Below, piece after piece: positions 22,619-35,160 of a stretch of 64,000 nt of DNA; position 1 is the stretch's first letter, and the number at the start of each line of letters is the position of its first letter. Both the position numbers and the translations under genes were made by a program. The stretch is from Rostratula benghalensis (Eukaryota; Chordata; Aves; Charadriiformes; Rostratulidae). The DNA lies in NCBI GenBank assembly GCA_013399305.1, contig VXAI01000013.1, positions 8,710,221-8,774,220 on the forward strand. Reading direction: 5' to 3'. The notes under the pieces were generated by a model. It was not told the DNA's origin. It did no database searches and saw only the letters and a program-made list of their open reading frames with translations.

Positions 22619-25318
22619 AGAGCAAGTCAATAAATAGAGAAAAAGAAAAAAGCTATTTAAAAGATCTGCAATTTAAAAACCATAGCCAAGTGTCATGAAA
22701 TTACTCTTTTGTTTTGGATATATACTGGCATTATTATAAATCCCAATATGTAGGAAAACTACCAAGTAGTTCTTATACTAAATTCTTGTCTTGTATGGTT
22801 TATTAGTTTCTTTCCAGTATTAGTATTTTGGAAGTTACCTCAGTTCCCCTTCCACACACTTATGCAGTGCTGTCTGATGCTAATAAAAGTCGCATATACA
22901 TGCACAGATTAGAACTCAGTTATCTAAAGAGTTCAATTTGAGCATGAAATGCAGGCAGAGCAAATATGGGATACATTAGGGATTTTGAGACTTTGTTAAA
23001 AGTAAGGAAATGGTATTGGGATTTTGTTAAATGATAGGCAAGGAAATCTTCCAGCTATCACAAAGTGATGTCAGAATGATATTGCTGTGAACTGGGAACA
23101 CAGTAGGATTTTCTTACAGGTTGTCAGAGGAGGGCGGGGGGAAGGGCTGCTCCCTGTGGTATACGTTCATTTATTGACTACAGTCACAGTTATTTGCTTC
23201 AGCCAGCATGATCTGAAATGCATGTATAAAAGCATAGAGGTATTGGAATTTTCAACCCAAATCAGAATCCTAATTAACTGTAAATCGTAAAGCCAGTAGC
23301 CCGAGGTATATTAAAATGAGAACTTTGTACATGAAAGGCTGCATATGCCCCAAAATCTAAGTATTTTTTACTTATAAACCACCAAATTCACTGCATCAGC
23401 TTCCATGACTGTAATTCAGCTCCTGAGGGATATACAAGTGGAGTTAACTGAAAACAAATATGAGTTTGTAACTCATAGAACAAGTAATTTTACGGGGACA
23501 TTAAAAACCACTGACATAAGGAAAGACAACGTAAGATATTTGTACTTAAGGTAAGAATATGACATTAAAGCCAGAAGTTAACTTAGTCCATTGTACTTCA
23601 TCAAATGCCTCTTTAATCTATAAATGTGTGTGATTATAAAGACATTAATTTCAAGGCAAAGACCACATCAGTAAAGCACCGCTGAAACACCTGGCACAAT
23701 TGAATTTCATGCAGCACCAAACACGAAGGCAAAGAGTCAAAGTTACAAAACACATTGGTGGAGTTGAACAGAACTGACACGGGGAACGCTTGTCTCAGAT
23801 AAATAAAAGAGGTTTGGTTATAAAGATCCAGGCAACAGGGGCTATGTTGCCTTTTAACAGCAGCCAGACCAGGCTGTAAAAGTATTTGGTTTTTTGGTCT
23901 TCAGGCAGGAAACGACAAAACAGAAGCCACAGAGCCCTTGAGCCTGAGGAACCTCTGCTCCATGTCACAATTACTGTTCCATGATGCCAAGTTACCTTGT
24001 GATCTTGATTTAAATAACAGCTATACCTTTCCACTTATCACATGCTAAGTCACTGCATGTCTCGCAGGTTTTGATGGGAGCTATGCTGCTTCTTCCGCTA
24101 CTCTATCACTGTGCTCTGCAAACTGAAAACTGGCTGTACTTTGTGTGTCTGTGTGTGTATTTCTTTCCTAAGGGGCATAATTTTTTCAGTTAACTTCTCA
24201 GGTTCAGCAAGTTCTACTTCTCAATTGTAAATTATATTGAATGCAGATTATATCTCCTAAAATAATTTTGACTATAGGCTACCACACCTATGAAATGCCA
24301 AGCTGCTTTTCTGACTTGGTGTAAGGGACCCGTTACTTCCTGTGTTTTCTTCATGTAACAGAGAGTTTAACAGATAAGAAAGCATATTATGGAAATTGCA
24401 AAACATGCACAATCAGAAGCAAACAAACTCCTACATTATGAATCAAAGAAGTGGCAGGAAGAATCTCAGCAATAGTTTAATGCTAAAATGTCAGTCTTCA
24501 TTAATTCCCCCCACTGAACAATGTTTGTGCAAAAAATAAAGGTTGAAAGAGGGGCAGTGAAAGAAAAAACAATGCATATTAAGAGAGATATGAATATTTG
24601 GGAGTATCTTGGGAGTACCCTGAGGTCAGATACGGTAAAGATATTGCCAAAGGCAATACTAATATTAATATACTTCCATACTGGATGTTCACATTTCAGA
24701 CTATTGCCACTGTTGAAGTTGCAAAACTTCTTTGAATTTATAGTGACTGTTCAGCTGCTGTTGCAGTTTAAACCCATTTCCCACTCTCAGAAAAGCCTGC
24801 CGTCACCCTTGGAAGGGGGAACAGATCCCACCTATGAATTCACTGACTCAAAGCGTTTATCTGAATCTGTCAACTGCATCAGAAGCCAAGTTGCTAAACG
24901 CTGCATTCAAGAATTTTCTGTGGATTTGTGACATTCCTTGGAAGGCCTTAGATACATAAAACAATGAATAAATATAACAAGACATAATTATGGTATTTTC
25001 ATCTCTGACAGATATAATTTTATGCCATAAGCACAGAAAAGAAAGCTGCTGTTTTTCGCAGACCAGCACTCCAAGATTTCTTAAATTAAAAAGAGAATCA
25101 AAAAGAAACAAGTCTTTTGCTGAAAAAATGACATATTTAGTAAATATTGTCCAGGGTAGTTGTTCATGCCCCCAATAGAAACATTCTTTCAGATATTATA
25201 ACTACTGTATATTCAGAATGTATGAGCACTATATATTCAGAGTAGATGATAATCTCCGTAATGTTTGTTATGAAGCTCCTTGTGGACACTCAAATGTAAT
25301 TTTAAAGGTATCCTGAAG

Positions 25319-25336
25319 AAAAAAAAAAAAAAAAAA
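25319..25336 (+). repeat. Poly(A) tract, 18 A
   Basis: An uninterrupted A run after CTGAAG. No retrocopy was recognised upstream. Confidence 0.85.
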
Positions 25337-25995
25337 GAAAGTACAATACTCAAATTGGATTCCAGAGATAAGGTTTGTTACTGAGGGTACAATTTATGTC
25401 AACTGAATTTAGCTGTCTAAAATGCATGTGTCTAATTTAGGGTCTCTTTGCTATCCATCGAGGGAAGTAGGTACCTCCAGATCAATTCCACTCACTTTGA
25501 CAACTGCTTTAGGAAAGGATGAACCCCCAATGACCAGAGAGGAAAACCGGATGATCAGATTAGAATCCTAACTTCTAGACAGCAAACATAATGATTGTGT
25601 ATTGGATCTGGAATGATACTGCCTGTTTGCACACGAAATCACATCCTTGGGTCCCATTCTGCACATGGAGTACAGTCCTGCAGTTCTCAGCCTGGACTAT
25701 GGGGCTAGCATCCTCCCACCAGCTGCAACAGAGCCAGAGCTGCAGCCCAGACATGATAGCTACCATCTCCTGCTCTCTAGGACACGCAATCAGGCTTCCT
25801 TCCAGAGGGCCAGGCAATCTTATGTTTCTCAACAAATAATCACAGTGATCAGTTACTCACAAACAGAGAAATAAAATCTGAAGTTTCCAAAGATCTCTGG
25901 GGACTCAGATTCCCCCACATACGCTGGAAATCACCAGGAGATGGGTCCATGTTGAACGTTTTAGTCTGAGGCCTCAAGTCATCACTGTATCTTTA

Positions 25996-26530
25996 TTCAG
26001 CAAATCACTGTAGCATATATGTAAATCTTCAAGCTTAAATCCCATTAACATCAAAGGGATGTTAGCATGCACTTAAATGTTTTGCTGAACTGGTACCCTT
26101 GGCCCCAGTCCAGCCAAACATGTAAGCATATGCTTAACTTTAAGAATGTTTAACCCTGTTAACTTCTATAGAGTTGATTTTCTACAGTCTCCTGAAGTAA
26201 AACACAGATTTCAATGCTTTGCCAAGTCACCATCTTAATGAAGATGCAATGCCCCTATCTCATCAGCATTACAAGCCTCAGTTAAATCAGTCATACTAAG
26301 GCACAAAGACTACAGCTACATGTATTGCAAGGAGATAAAAACCGTTAGAAATGTCTCACCAAATGGGAAACACTGAAAACTAATACTTTAAAAAAAAATT
26401 CCAAAATAACGTAAGCCAAATCAAAGCCTCAGTTCATCCAGGACTCAAGCACTTGATGTGCTTTAAATATGTTGCTGTTTATGCTTACATTTAGGCATGT
26501 GTTTAAGCACCATGGCGAACTGGTCCGTTG
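25996..26530. repeat. Cluster of fossil palindromic repeats
   Basis: Copy 1 (25996-26089) is itself an imperfect palindrome. TTCAGCAAATCACTG at its left pairs with ATGTTTTGCTGAA at its right, around the centre CCCATTAACATCAAAGGG (26041-26058). Copy 2 (26102-26180) carries CCAGTCCAGCCAAACATG, TAAGCATATGCTTAACTTTAAG and CTTCTATAGAG. Copy 3 (26445-26527) is inverted relative to copy 2: GCTTACATTTAGGCATGTG, TTTAAGCACC, GGCGAACTGGTCC. The shared words (AGCA-AAACA, TTAAGCATATGCTTAA, CCATTGAAGTCAATGG-like centre) are those of an old dispersed amniote palindromic repeat. No coding remnant was found. Confidence 0.55.
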
Positions 26531-29500
26531 GTGTACACCTTCCCTTTTATACGTTAGATAAAGTAAAATCCTCTGGCTTTTTGTAAATCACATTGCTTTG
26601 CCTAAGATATCAGATGAGCTGCTCTACTCTGAGGCTTATATGTGCACAATAAATCCAGACATAAAAATCAATAGAAACATTTAAACCTGTGAGGTTGTAG
26701 AATTGCCCCTTGGAAAAAGTCAAATGTTAAAAAATGAATCTCATATAGCTATGAGTTTGCTATAACAGGCAAAGAATTTTAGATGTTCATATGTATTTAG
26801 ATTCTTTTCACAGAAGTTATGAAAGCTTAGGGAAAATAACTTGTACACAATCTTTTCAATTATGTATATTTCTAGATTTTTCACCTTTATACATTGTTAT
26901 GCAAATTAACTTTTAGACAATTATCTGTAGTATACCACACAAGCAACTTACTGTTTGGTCATAGATTCTGGGGTTTATGGAAGCAGGTTGTTTCACTTAA
27001 AAATTAGGTAAATATAATAGGTTCAGTGCAAAGATTAATGATGTATGTTGTTACAAAGCAGTTACAGGGCTGTGCTATGTTTATGCAGGATGGCACCCTA
27101 TATGCTAAATATATCACAGGTTTATGTTACAATTCCGATGCATCATTCCTTAGCTATTAATCTAAACTGCAGAGTACATGTATTTTTAATAACCCTTGGA
27201 AAGTCTGTAAGACTTATTTACATTTTCTATACATGCTGCAGCTTTAAACACCATTTAACATTAGCCACTAATTCTATATCATCACAATGCTTTAATATAA
27301 GCAATAAGATTAAAGAACAGTACGAGTCAAATCAGTATTGAAAATGTCAATAAGGACGTTTTGCCCTTAAACTGAGAGACTAAACCAATGCCATTTTTCA
27401 ACTTTGAGAGTGCAATGCACTGAAGACATCCTATTTAAAATATTTGAAAAGCTGAATATCATGCACAGGATATGTAATGGCATTCTTCCAGTAATCTGAA
27501 GAACAAACCATAAGAATAAAGAAAAGAAATGACAAAATGAGCAAATTGGTCATAATAGTAGGCCCTTATAAATAAATTTGGCATTTAACTGAAAAATTAG
27601 TTAATAGAAACTTACAGTATGCAGTGTTAAGTTACTGTTTTCACTTTTAATGTATGCTTAGAAACTGATAAATATTTATCTTTCTTTCATTACAATAATT
27701 CGTATCTCGGAAGAAAAACTGCAATTGCTTTGATTATATGTTTTTTTCCCATCCTTATGACACACCATAAGAAACAACATTTGTAAAAAATAAATTTTGT
27801 TTATTAACAGGAAACGGCTTGCAAAAACTAGGCAAAAATATGAAAACGAATTTATAAAAAAGTCTGAAAGAAAGAACAAAGCACAGGCATTATAATATCA
27901 TCATTTAGAATCTATGAACTGAAATGTATTTTTAAAGACAAAGTTAATGCCTCCCTTTGAAATCCTCATGTTAAAATCAAAACCACAACTTTAATAGAAG
28001 ACAGACATAGGTGCAGTATGAAGAATTACAGCTTAGAAAATTAATAAAAATAGTATCTAAAACAGTATTAGTAAGATATGAAGCTCATTCATTAATGGTC
28101 TCTCTGATAATATATCACTGAAAATGTTGCATGAAGGACAGTCTTTGATAGGATTATGTACAGTATAATAGCAAGATATTGAAATTAAAATTCACTGAGA
28201 AGATACATCTTGTGAACTGAAGGGTAAGAAGATAATAATGGTAACATTAATAATAATAAATAACAAGTATAAAATGATTCACATAAATAGAATTTCCATC
28301 AGCAACCATTATTGTAATTATGGGAATGATAAAGTAATAATCTACAGTAAATAGCTAATCTTTATTGATTCTCTATTTAATTTCTTTTTTTAAAGGGCTT
28401 TAGAATTGCTGTCAATAACAATAATGTGTACATGGGGAAAAGTTATGTGGAGAATAAATGATAAAAACAGTATTGTGTAATCTGTTTCTAAAGAATCTTT
28501 TGAAGTTATTTATGTTTGGTGCAGGAGCAGAAAATTCTTAAAAGAATTTCCTCACCTATTTAATGAATGCTGTGGGATTTCTTCAACACCTGGTTATGGG
28601 GGTTCCAGAGGCATATCGGGGAAAATTTAGAAGTTCAGTACCTGGCTTTTTAATCGCATCTCACTCTAAGGTAGGAACAGCTCTCCATCAATGGTAGCTA
28701 TGAAGAAAAAACAGGCCACAGACTGTCTGACCCTACAGCAGCCCTAGAGGCAATTTCACAGCCACCAGCAAAGTTAGCACTAGAGGCAACCAAAAGGCCA
28801 AGAAAGAGACTAAATAAGAGAAATTCTAAGGAACTAAGTGTGGTGTTGAGCAAATCTATTTTAGAATTTAGCATATAGGTAGCAAACAAACCCTCTGTGT
28901 GGCAACAAGCACTAGCTCAAATGTGAAGGCAGACAAAAGAAAAGCAGCACCTTACATGAGCAATTGAAGTGATGATCATATAATGCCATTGAAAATAGGG
29001 TCCAATTTCAGTAGCTTTTGAATTCATAGAAGAATAGGTAATAGCTTATGATATGCCCAACAATGTAGTCCCGAGAGAAAGACTACATTTTAATTCACAA
29101 AGATTTTCTCTTTAGTTTTTTTAATATATTCATCATGCTAGCAGTATCTTTTGATAATTAATAATGTAGATGGCCTTTGATCATCCACATATGGGTATTT
29201 TTATGCTCTGTTTTGCTTCCAAATTAAGAAGGATATTGGATAATATTAACCGTCACTGTATGCTATGATTTTCACTTTTGCTTTGCATGCTGCTGCCCAA
29301 TGGAGTTTTGTAGGCCACTGGTCAAAAAACTGTTTCATACTCCATTGTTTAAGAGGGTCCTTCTGATCTAAGAAAAATCACAGTCTGCCTTGAACTACAT
29401 ATATTGTAAGACTGGACAAGTTTGTTTCCACGGTGTAGTAGAGAATGTATTTCTGATTTTGCAAACACTTCTCGTCATTGGAATAAAAGGAAAAGAAAAT

Positions 29501-30035
29501 GCCAGGTTCACTATGGGAAAATAACACAGACCCAGCATGGGTCTATCTCCTTCTGACAGTTTAAATTCATGTCCTCCTCATAATGGCACACAGCCATACT
29601 GGCATAAAGAACAGAGTAAACGATGACTGCTGTGCTCCAGATGTTTGATGTCCAAATGAGCTATGTTGTGCCTCTAAGGTGGTGGACTCAAAAATGGGAG
29701 CCCTGGCTCAAAATCTGGCCCTCATAAGTTTGCATTATTGTCAGTTACATAGGAAACATATAAAGGAAGGTTCCTGCCTAAGTGAGAGAAACTGGCAACA
29801 ATTTGAAATGTTTGATATACTCAGAAGTGCAGCAAAAGGACACCTCACCTTGAGGGCAGATGTCAACGCTATGATATACATGTAGTAAAAAGCAAAATGT
29901 TTTTATTGGCATGAAAAAATCAACCAGAAATATGTAGCAATGATTTTTTTATTTTTTTTTTCTTTTAGGGGGAGTTGCTATTTCTCACCGTGCCCATTCC
30001 CAGGAGGGGCCAGCTGACACACAATGCAGAGTCCT
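26531..30035. other. Non-coding stretch, no gene seen
   Basis: Very AT-rich. ATAA-rich segments lie around 28230-28270. An octamer-like ATGCAAATTAA near 26899 is the only regulatory-looking word, and it could be chance. 29978-30035 may be a very diverged 5' part of the CR1 that follows, but I could not align it. Confidence 0.55.
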
Positions 30036-30208
30036 GGGAGAAGACAGGCTGCCCAGAGAGCCTGTGGAGTCTCCTCTGGAGACATTCAAAACCCCCCTGG
30101 ACTTGTTCCTGTGTGACCTGATCTAGGTGTTCCTGCTCCAGCAGGGGGATTGGACTAGATGATCCTTCAAGGTACATCCCAATCCCTGGTATTTTGTGGT
30201 TCTGTGAA
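30036..30208 (+). mobile_element. CR1 retroposon, 5'-truncated 3' end
   Basis: GACAGGCTGCCCAGAGAG, TGTGGAGTCTCC, CTGGAGACATTCAAAACCC, TGACCTGATCTAGGTG, GGATTGGACTAGATGATCC and CCCAATCCCTGG occur in CR1 order and end in TTGTGGTTCTGTGAAG, a degraded 3' octamer repeat. No poly(A) is present, as expected for CR1. The minus-strand open frame 29965-30303 is merely the antisense of this element. Confidence 0.92.
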
Positions 30209-30296
30209 GACAGAGTGGATCCAGAGTTCAGAGAGAGTGAAAAGACTTCGTTTACACAGTTAAAGAGGAAGATGGGTGCATGGGAGAAATGTTGTG

Positions 30297-30314
30297 TATA
30301 CATATATATGTATA
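30297..30314. repeat. 18-bp AT palindrome
   Basis: TATACATATATATGTATA is self-complementary. It lies about 90 bases beyond the CR1 3' end. Confidence 0.75.
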
Positions 30315-32734
30315 TGGAAGGAAAAATCAGCAGGTCCTTTTATTTATGATGTAACAGTAGAAAGAGGGGAACTCTGTGAAATTAACAAACCATGCCTTTA
30401 AAAGTAATAAATAAAATGCCTATTTTCCAAAAATAATCCATGGGATTTAGTATTATGAGGTATTTTTAGAGGTGTGCTGGATTCGGGTCCTTTAGGTAAA
30501 AAACAAAACACTCCACCGATAAAACATTGCAAAGAACAGAAAACTCTGCGTAAGACTGTAAGTGCAAAACCCAACTGCTGTTGAGACCACAAACTTTCCT
30601 TTGGAGACTCATGTTGTAATTGTCCTTTAGGAGCTTCTCACACCTCCCTCTGAAGTATGTGGTATTAGTCCCTCCTGGAAATAGGATAGCAAAAAGCCTT
30701 GACCATACTCCTTAGCTATTAATAGTTGCTTTGATTTCCCAGCGACTTAAAAGAGGATAGAGTAATTTGACTCCAGCTCCTATTAGATAGGTTCATCTTT
30801 TAATTTTTATTATAATTTTTTATCCGCTTCAGTGGACATTTTCCTGAAGTAAGGAGTGTGGGACTATGACCTTTGTAAATATCTCTGCCATGTGACAGTG
30901 ATTGTTCTGATAATTATTCATTATTCAAGACTATAAGAATAATTACTGTTTCAAATACCCTGCAAATCATAAAAGCCTATATCAGGGCTATCCTTAGCCA
31001 GGCATTTGGAACGCTATTTCCAAATGGAGAATTTTGACAAATTTGGTTGTGGGTTTTTTTTTTTTTTCCCCCTGTCCTGAATTCATTTATCTTAAGAAGT
31101 AAAAGGGTGGTCATTCTTTACTTGAGTGAATCTTACCTTCTTTTCAGGTAGGGAACTCATTTATGAAGTGGGTGGGAAACCAAGGACTGGGAGTCAGTTG
31201 CGTCCAAGAGCTAATGGATAGAAAAAAAATTAAGTGTGAATAAGTATGCACGATTATACACACTGTAAATGGGGCATGCAATTTTAAAATAAAGCCCTAA
31301 GATTCTGCTGCTCAGGCTATTGTTAATTAGATCATTTAAATCTATTAAAAAATAACTACTGAATTCAATCTGTTCCCTTCTCTGTGCTTTATTTCTGTTG
31401 ATGATTTCTTGTAAAAGTAAAATGATCTCACAGTTATGTGATTGCTCTACCCTCTAGTCTAACTGCATTGTATAAAATATAATGCAGTACAGATGTCAAC
31501 CTAAGAACTAAATAGCTTATATTTCTAAAGAACCATGAAAAAATATTAACACTATAGAAACAATGGTTCAGTAATTACTTTTTGCTGTGGAGTGAGGTTA
31601 GGCATTTATCCTTATAGATCCCTAATACACTTAAAGTCAGCACTGCCCCTGTGGTCCTTTTACCTTTGTTGATAAATGTATTGTACAGGATACCTTGTAT
31701 GACCACTACACTATTTGAGGTCATGCTAGGCTGTTAGCACAAATGGTGTGAACAATAGTTTATATGCCACTTAACTCCTTGGGAGAAACAGTTAACCTTG
31801 CCAGAGAGGACAGATCAGTCATGTATAGTTATTAAAGTCTAGAAGGTTTTGTTATGCTCTGAAATACTTTTATAGAACTACAATACTTTGTACGAGCTTT
31901 ACCAAGCAGGGAAGCCTCAAAGTCAACAATTGTCTTTGCTGTCTTTCAAAGGGATGTTCAAAGTTTAAAAAAAAACTAGATTTGAACAGACTTACTTTAT
32001 GAAGCACACACAAACAAATTCTAATATATTTAATTACTAGATTTCCTGAACAACACTAACCAAATAATAATGTATTAAGCCACTGCTTTAAAATAGATCA
32101 AGTTTTCCAAAAATTGCTGTGCTTTTGATGGCCTTGAAATGGATTGTCAATAATAAAAAAAATAGATCTTCTTGATTACAGCTGAAATGTCATATATGGC
32201 ACAGATGGGCTTCATAATAGAATTTTATTTAATTAGCAATTAACTAAAAAAAACACCTTACAAGTAAATATTCTTTTCCAGAAATTCTCATTAATAGAAA
32301 GGACATAGTGAACAAAGAATAAAATCCAGCAGGAGATCACTACAGACTTGTCAGGTACTCTACACAGAGAGGGCAATTACTTTGTTGTTAACATAGATGA
32401 CCCAGTTTCACGACACCCTATGCTGCTCCTACTTTGCTGTTTATTCTAATAAACTGATTGTCAGGTCCAACCAATTTTTGGCACTTTTAGAAAATGCAGA
32501 ACTGCAGCTCAGATTCAGGTAGCCTCATCCATTTCTAGTTCAGGCATATAAGCCTATCAGCCCCTGAACCCGTTTGTGGTTTTTGTACTCATCAAAACAT
32601 CACTAACCACCATGGAAACTTTACATTTTCATGGTTGACTCAGAATGCCAGCACAGCTGGCTTAGTCTGGCCTGCATTTACAATTCAGCTCACTTAGATT
32701 ATTCACCTAGATCAGGTTGAATGCTATGATATAT
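30315..32734. other. Non-coding stretch, no gene seen
   Basis: AT-rich DNA between two CR1 tails, with a T14-C5 tract near 31054-31072. No open frame above 64 codons and no named repeat. Confidence 0.6.
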
Positions 32735-32852
32735 AACAGGGCTCTGTGCAACCTGCTCTGGTTGGAAATGTCCCTGCTCATTGTAGGGGAGTTGGACTAG
32801 GTGCCCTTTAAACGTCCATTCCAACCCAAACTGTTTTATGATTCTATGATAA
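32735..32852 (+). mobile_element. CR1 retroposon, short 3' end, different subfamily
   Basis: GCAACCTGCTCTGGTTGG, AAATGTCCCTGCTCAT, GGGGAGTTGGACTAGGTG, CCATTCCAACCCAAACTG and the terminal TTTATGATTCTATGAT match the end of a CR1 subfamily that carries 'TGTCCCTGCCCATGGCAGGGG'. This insert is missing from the other two copies here, so it marks a separate subfamily. It is about 118 bp long, more diverged, and dead. Confidence 0.88.
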
Positions 32853-34797
32853 CTTCCTCTCTTGAGGTTTTGGTTTGGCATCCCTATATGCAAAGGAATG
32901 GGTGTTACTTAGGTAAAGAGGATCCCAGGTAGGGTTTGAGATTACAGAGGACAGATCACCTCCCTTCGCCAATCCGCCACATGCCACATCCATGCTGCAC
33001 TGCTTTTATCCTTTCTTCCCAGACACATCTTCAAGATGACCTCTCTATGACTCTGCCTGGATTGTTGATACCTAAGTCTACACCTGAGGTGGCAAAGCTC
33101 ACTCAACCTCGGGGAACCTCCTTCCAATGGCATACTGATGTCACTGATCTCCTGTGCAAGCACTCAGCACTGCAACAGCTTTCATGTCCATCAGGGGACT
33201 CTGACATCTACCAGGGTAGATGGGAAGAAACAGATTGCAGAGTGAGCACTTGGGGGAAAATCACTTCTAGGTGTGGATTCAAATATATACCTTCATGGAT
33301 AGATTTAGTTGCCCATGTGCATACTTTCCTAGCAAGAACTATTGCGTTATTAAGTAAGAATATTTACTATGTCTTAAAGAAAAGGACATGGAGAATTGTG
33401 AGAACAGGAAGAAATCAGTTTGCTACCACTGCCTTTTAAAACCTCCTAACTAGCAAAATTAAACCATGTCTCTTTATTTATTTATTGCACTTGTAAAAAG
33501 ATTAATGGGGATGTGATTCCTTCAGGCTTTTACATATAACCCCATCACACAAAGAACAAAATTATACAGTGCAGCAAACGAACTAAATTAGCTACATTTA
33601 TTTAAATAACTGCTATGGAGGAAACAATAAATCAACAAGAATCCTCACAAAAATGTGTTTACAAAGTGTCTTTTAATTTGTTTTAGCAAGGACACAGACT
33701 TCTAGCTCTTAGCTAAGCTTGCTTCTAACACTCTATTATCATATCAACAGTTAATGAGTGTTTGCTATAGAAAAGCATTTCTACCAAAAAAGATGATGTG
33801 CAAGTTCTGCCTTACTTTCCTTTAAGACATGGCTGGTAACCCTACATGAAATAGATTTTCCTAACAAACATTTTGTCAAAGGTTTCTAATAACTTGGGAG
33901 ACAATCAAAATTAACTGACAGTGCTTTGTTAAATCAGAAAAAGAGGTTATTTGAATGGTCATAATCATGCAATTATCTCATCTTCACTGTATTTCAAAAG
34001 GCTGTGTCTATATCTAGTCCTATATCAGGAGTGAGTAGGGGGAGCTCTAATGCTGAACCTGTGATGTATTCATAAATCAGTACTTTCAGAGCCTGTCATG
34101 GGCTCCATAATGAGGGTCATTATTCAGGCAGAGTGTCAAAACTACTATCAAAGGACCTTCTCAGAATCACAATCATTCTGTTTCTTGTTAAATAAGCAAT
34201 GTAGTACACAAAAATGGCAAACAAGAAGCAGGTCAATTTGATACAGTATGAGGGCACAGAGACCTCTAGAGTAATTTACCCTCTGGGAATTCTGATGGCT
34301 TGTGAGATAAATTATATACACCCTCAGAAAAGATTAATGGTAATAAAATCCCAGGAATATTTTCAGAAAAAAAATGTCCATATGTACATACGGCAACTTG
34401 AGTAACAAAGAAGATATTTTCCAAAGCAGAACACTTAAAGAAAATTATTATTAGAACTGCAAGTAGCTCTCTGGAAAGCTACTAAATCTTATTACAAAGT
34501 TGGCAGCATTCAGTGGCAATACCTTGTTTCGATTTGCTGAAAGTTTATTAAAAAAGAAAACCAAACCTACAGCTTTTCTGAATTAAAAAGAAAGGGGATA
34601 AAGGGGAAAAAAACCCAGAAAGATGAACTCAAACATGAATTTACTGACACAGGCTATTATGGACTTCGTTTTATTGTTTACCATAGAAGATACAAGAGGA
34701 ATTATTAACACAACGTCATCCGGGCATTTGACCACAATGGCAATAAATGCAAATTATTTGTAAGTGATTGAAGGCTGTATTCAAATCACATACCATA
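32853..34797. other. Non-coding stretch, no gene seen
   Basis: The 167-codon frame 32936-33439 begins at TTG and the overlapping minus frame 32942-33163 is shorter. Neither resembles a known protein. A GC-richer patch at about 32950-33250 explains the lack of stops. Confidence 0.55.
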
Positions 34798-35097
34798 GGT
34801 GCCTAAATTAGACTCTGGCATTGCTTCCCTTCTTTCACTTTAGGGAACAAGAATGTTATAGCCCTACATGTGAAGTGGTCTGAATTGCTCATTCTCCTTT
34901 GAACTTAAACATTACATTAGTAATGTGTAAATTAGGCACCAGTGAAGGCAATCTAAATTTTGACTCAAGATGACTTCAAGATACTACAGTGGCCAATCGT
35001 TTTTGGGATTAATAGTCAGCTACTTTCAACATCAGTGAAGTTCAGTGCCTCAGAAGATTAGACAAAGCTCTTTATTTTTCCTTGTAAATTAGGCACC
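34798..35097. repeat. Three copies of an AAATTAGGCACC motif, one inverted
   Basis: GGTGCCTAAATTA (34798-34810) faces TAAATTAGGCACC (34928-34940), and a third copy, GTAAATTAGGCACC, lies at 35084-35097. The words resemble old amniote palindromic repeats containing 'TTTAGGCACCTAAAT'. Between them lies a small stem, ACATTAC/GTAATGT, near 34911-34928. Confidence 0.45.
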
Positions 35098-35106
35098 TGT
35101 GTTGAG

Positions 35107-35160
35107 TATATACATATATATATATATATATAAAATATGTATACACATATATGTATGCAT
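35107..35160. repeat. (TA)n microsatellite
   Basis: An alternating TA run with a few C and G interruptions, followed by TATGTATACACATATATGTATGC. Confidence 0.85.

Larger units (their letters stand above)
21646..25995. other. Non-coding stretch, no gene seen
   Basis: It holds a T24-N-G7 junction (22587-22618) and an 18-A run (25319-25336). The ATG-started frame 24521-24931 (136 codons, MFVQKIKVERGAV...) has one hydrophobic segment but no recognisable family. The paired frames at 25575-25874 on both strands lie in a GC-richer patch and are likely by-products. Confidence 0.55.

Noticed and set aside
26215..26330. CCAAGTCACC and CCTCAGTTAAATC words as a minus-strand MIR/L2 fragment
   Set aside because: Only isolated words fit; the order and spacing do not match a known core.
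29965..30303. 112-codon minus-strand open frame similar to the one at 61375-61707
   Set aside because: The shared peptide (PIPLxEQEHLDQxTQE) is the antisense translation of two related CR1 tails, not a gene family.
32936..33439. 167-codon plus-strand open frame
   Set aside because: It starts at TTG and has no recognisable domain; the local higher GC explains the lack of stops.
34161..34185. AGAATCACAATCATTCTG as a minus-strand CR1 terminus
   Set aside because: The sequence beyond it does not follow CR1, so the short match is probably chance.
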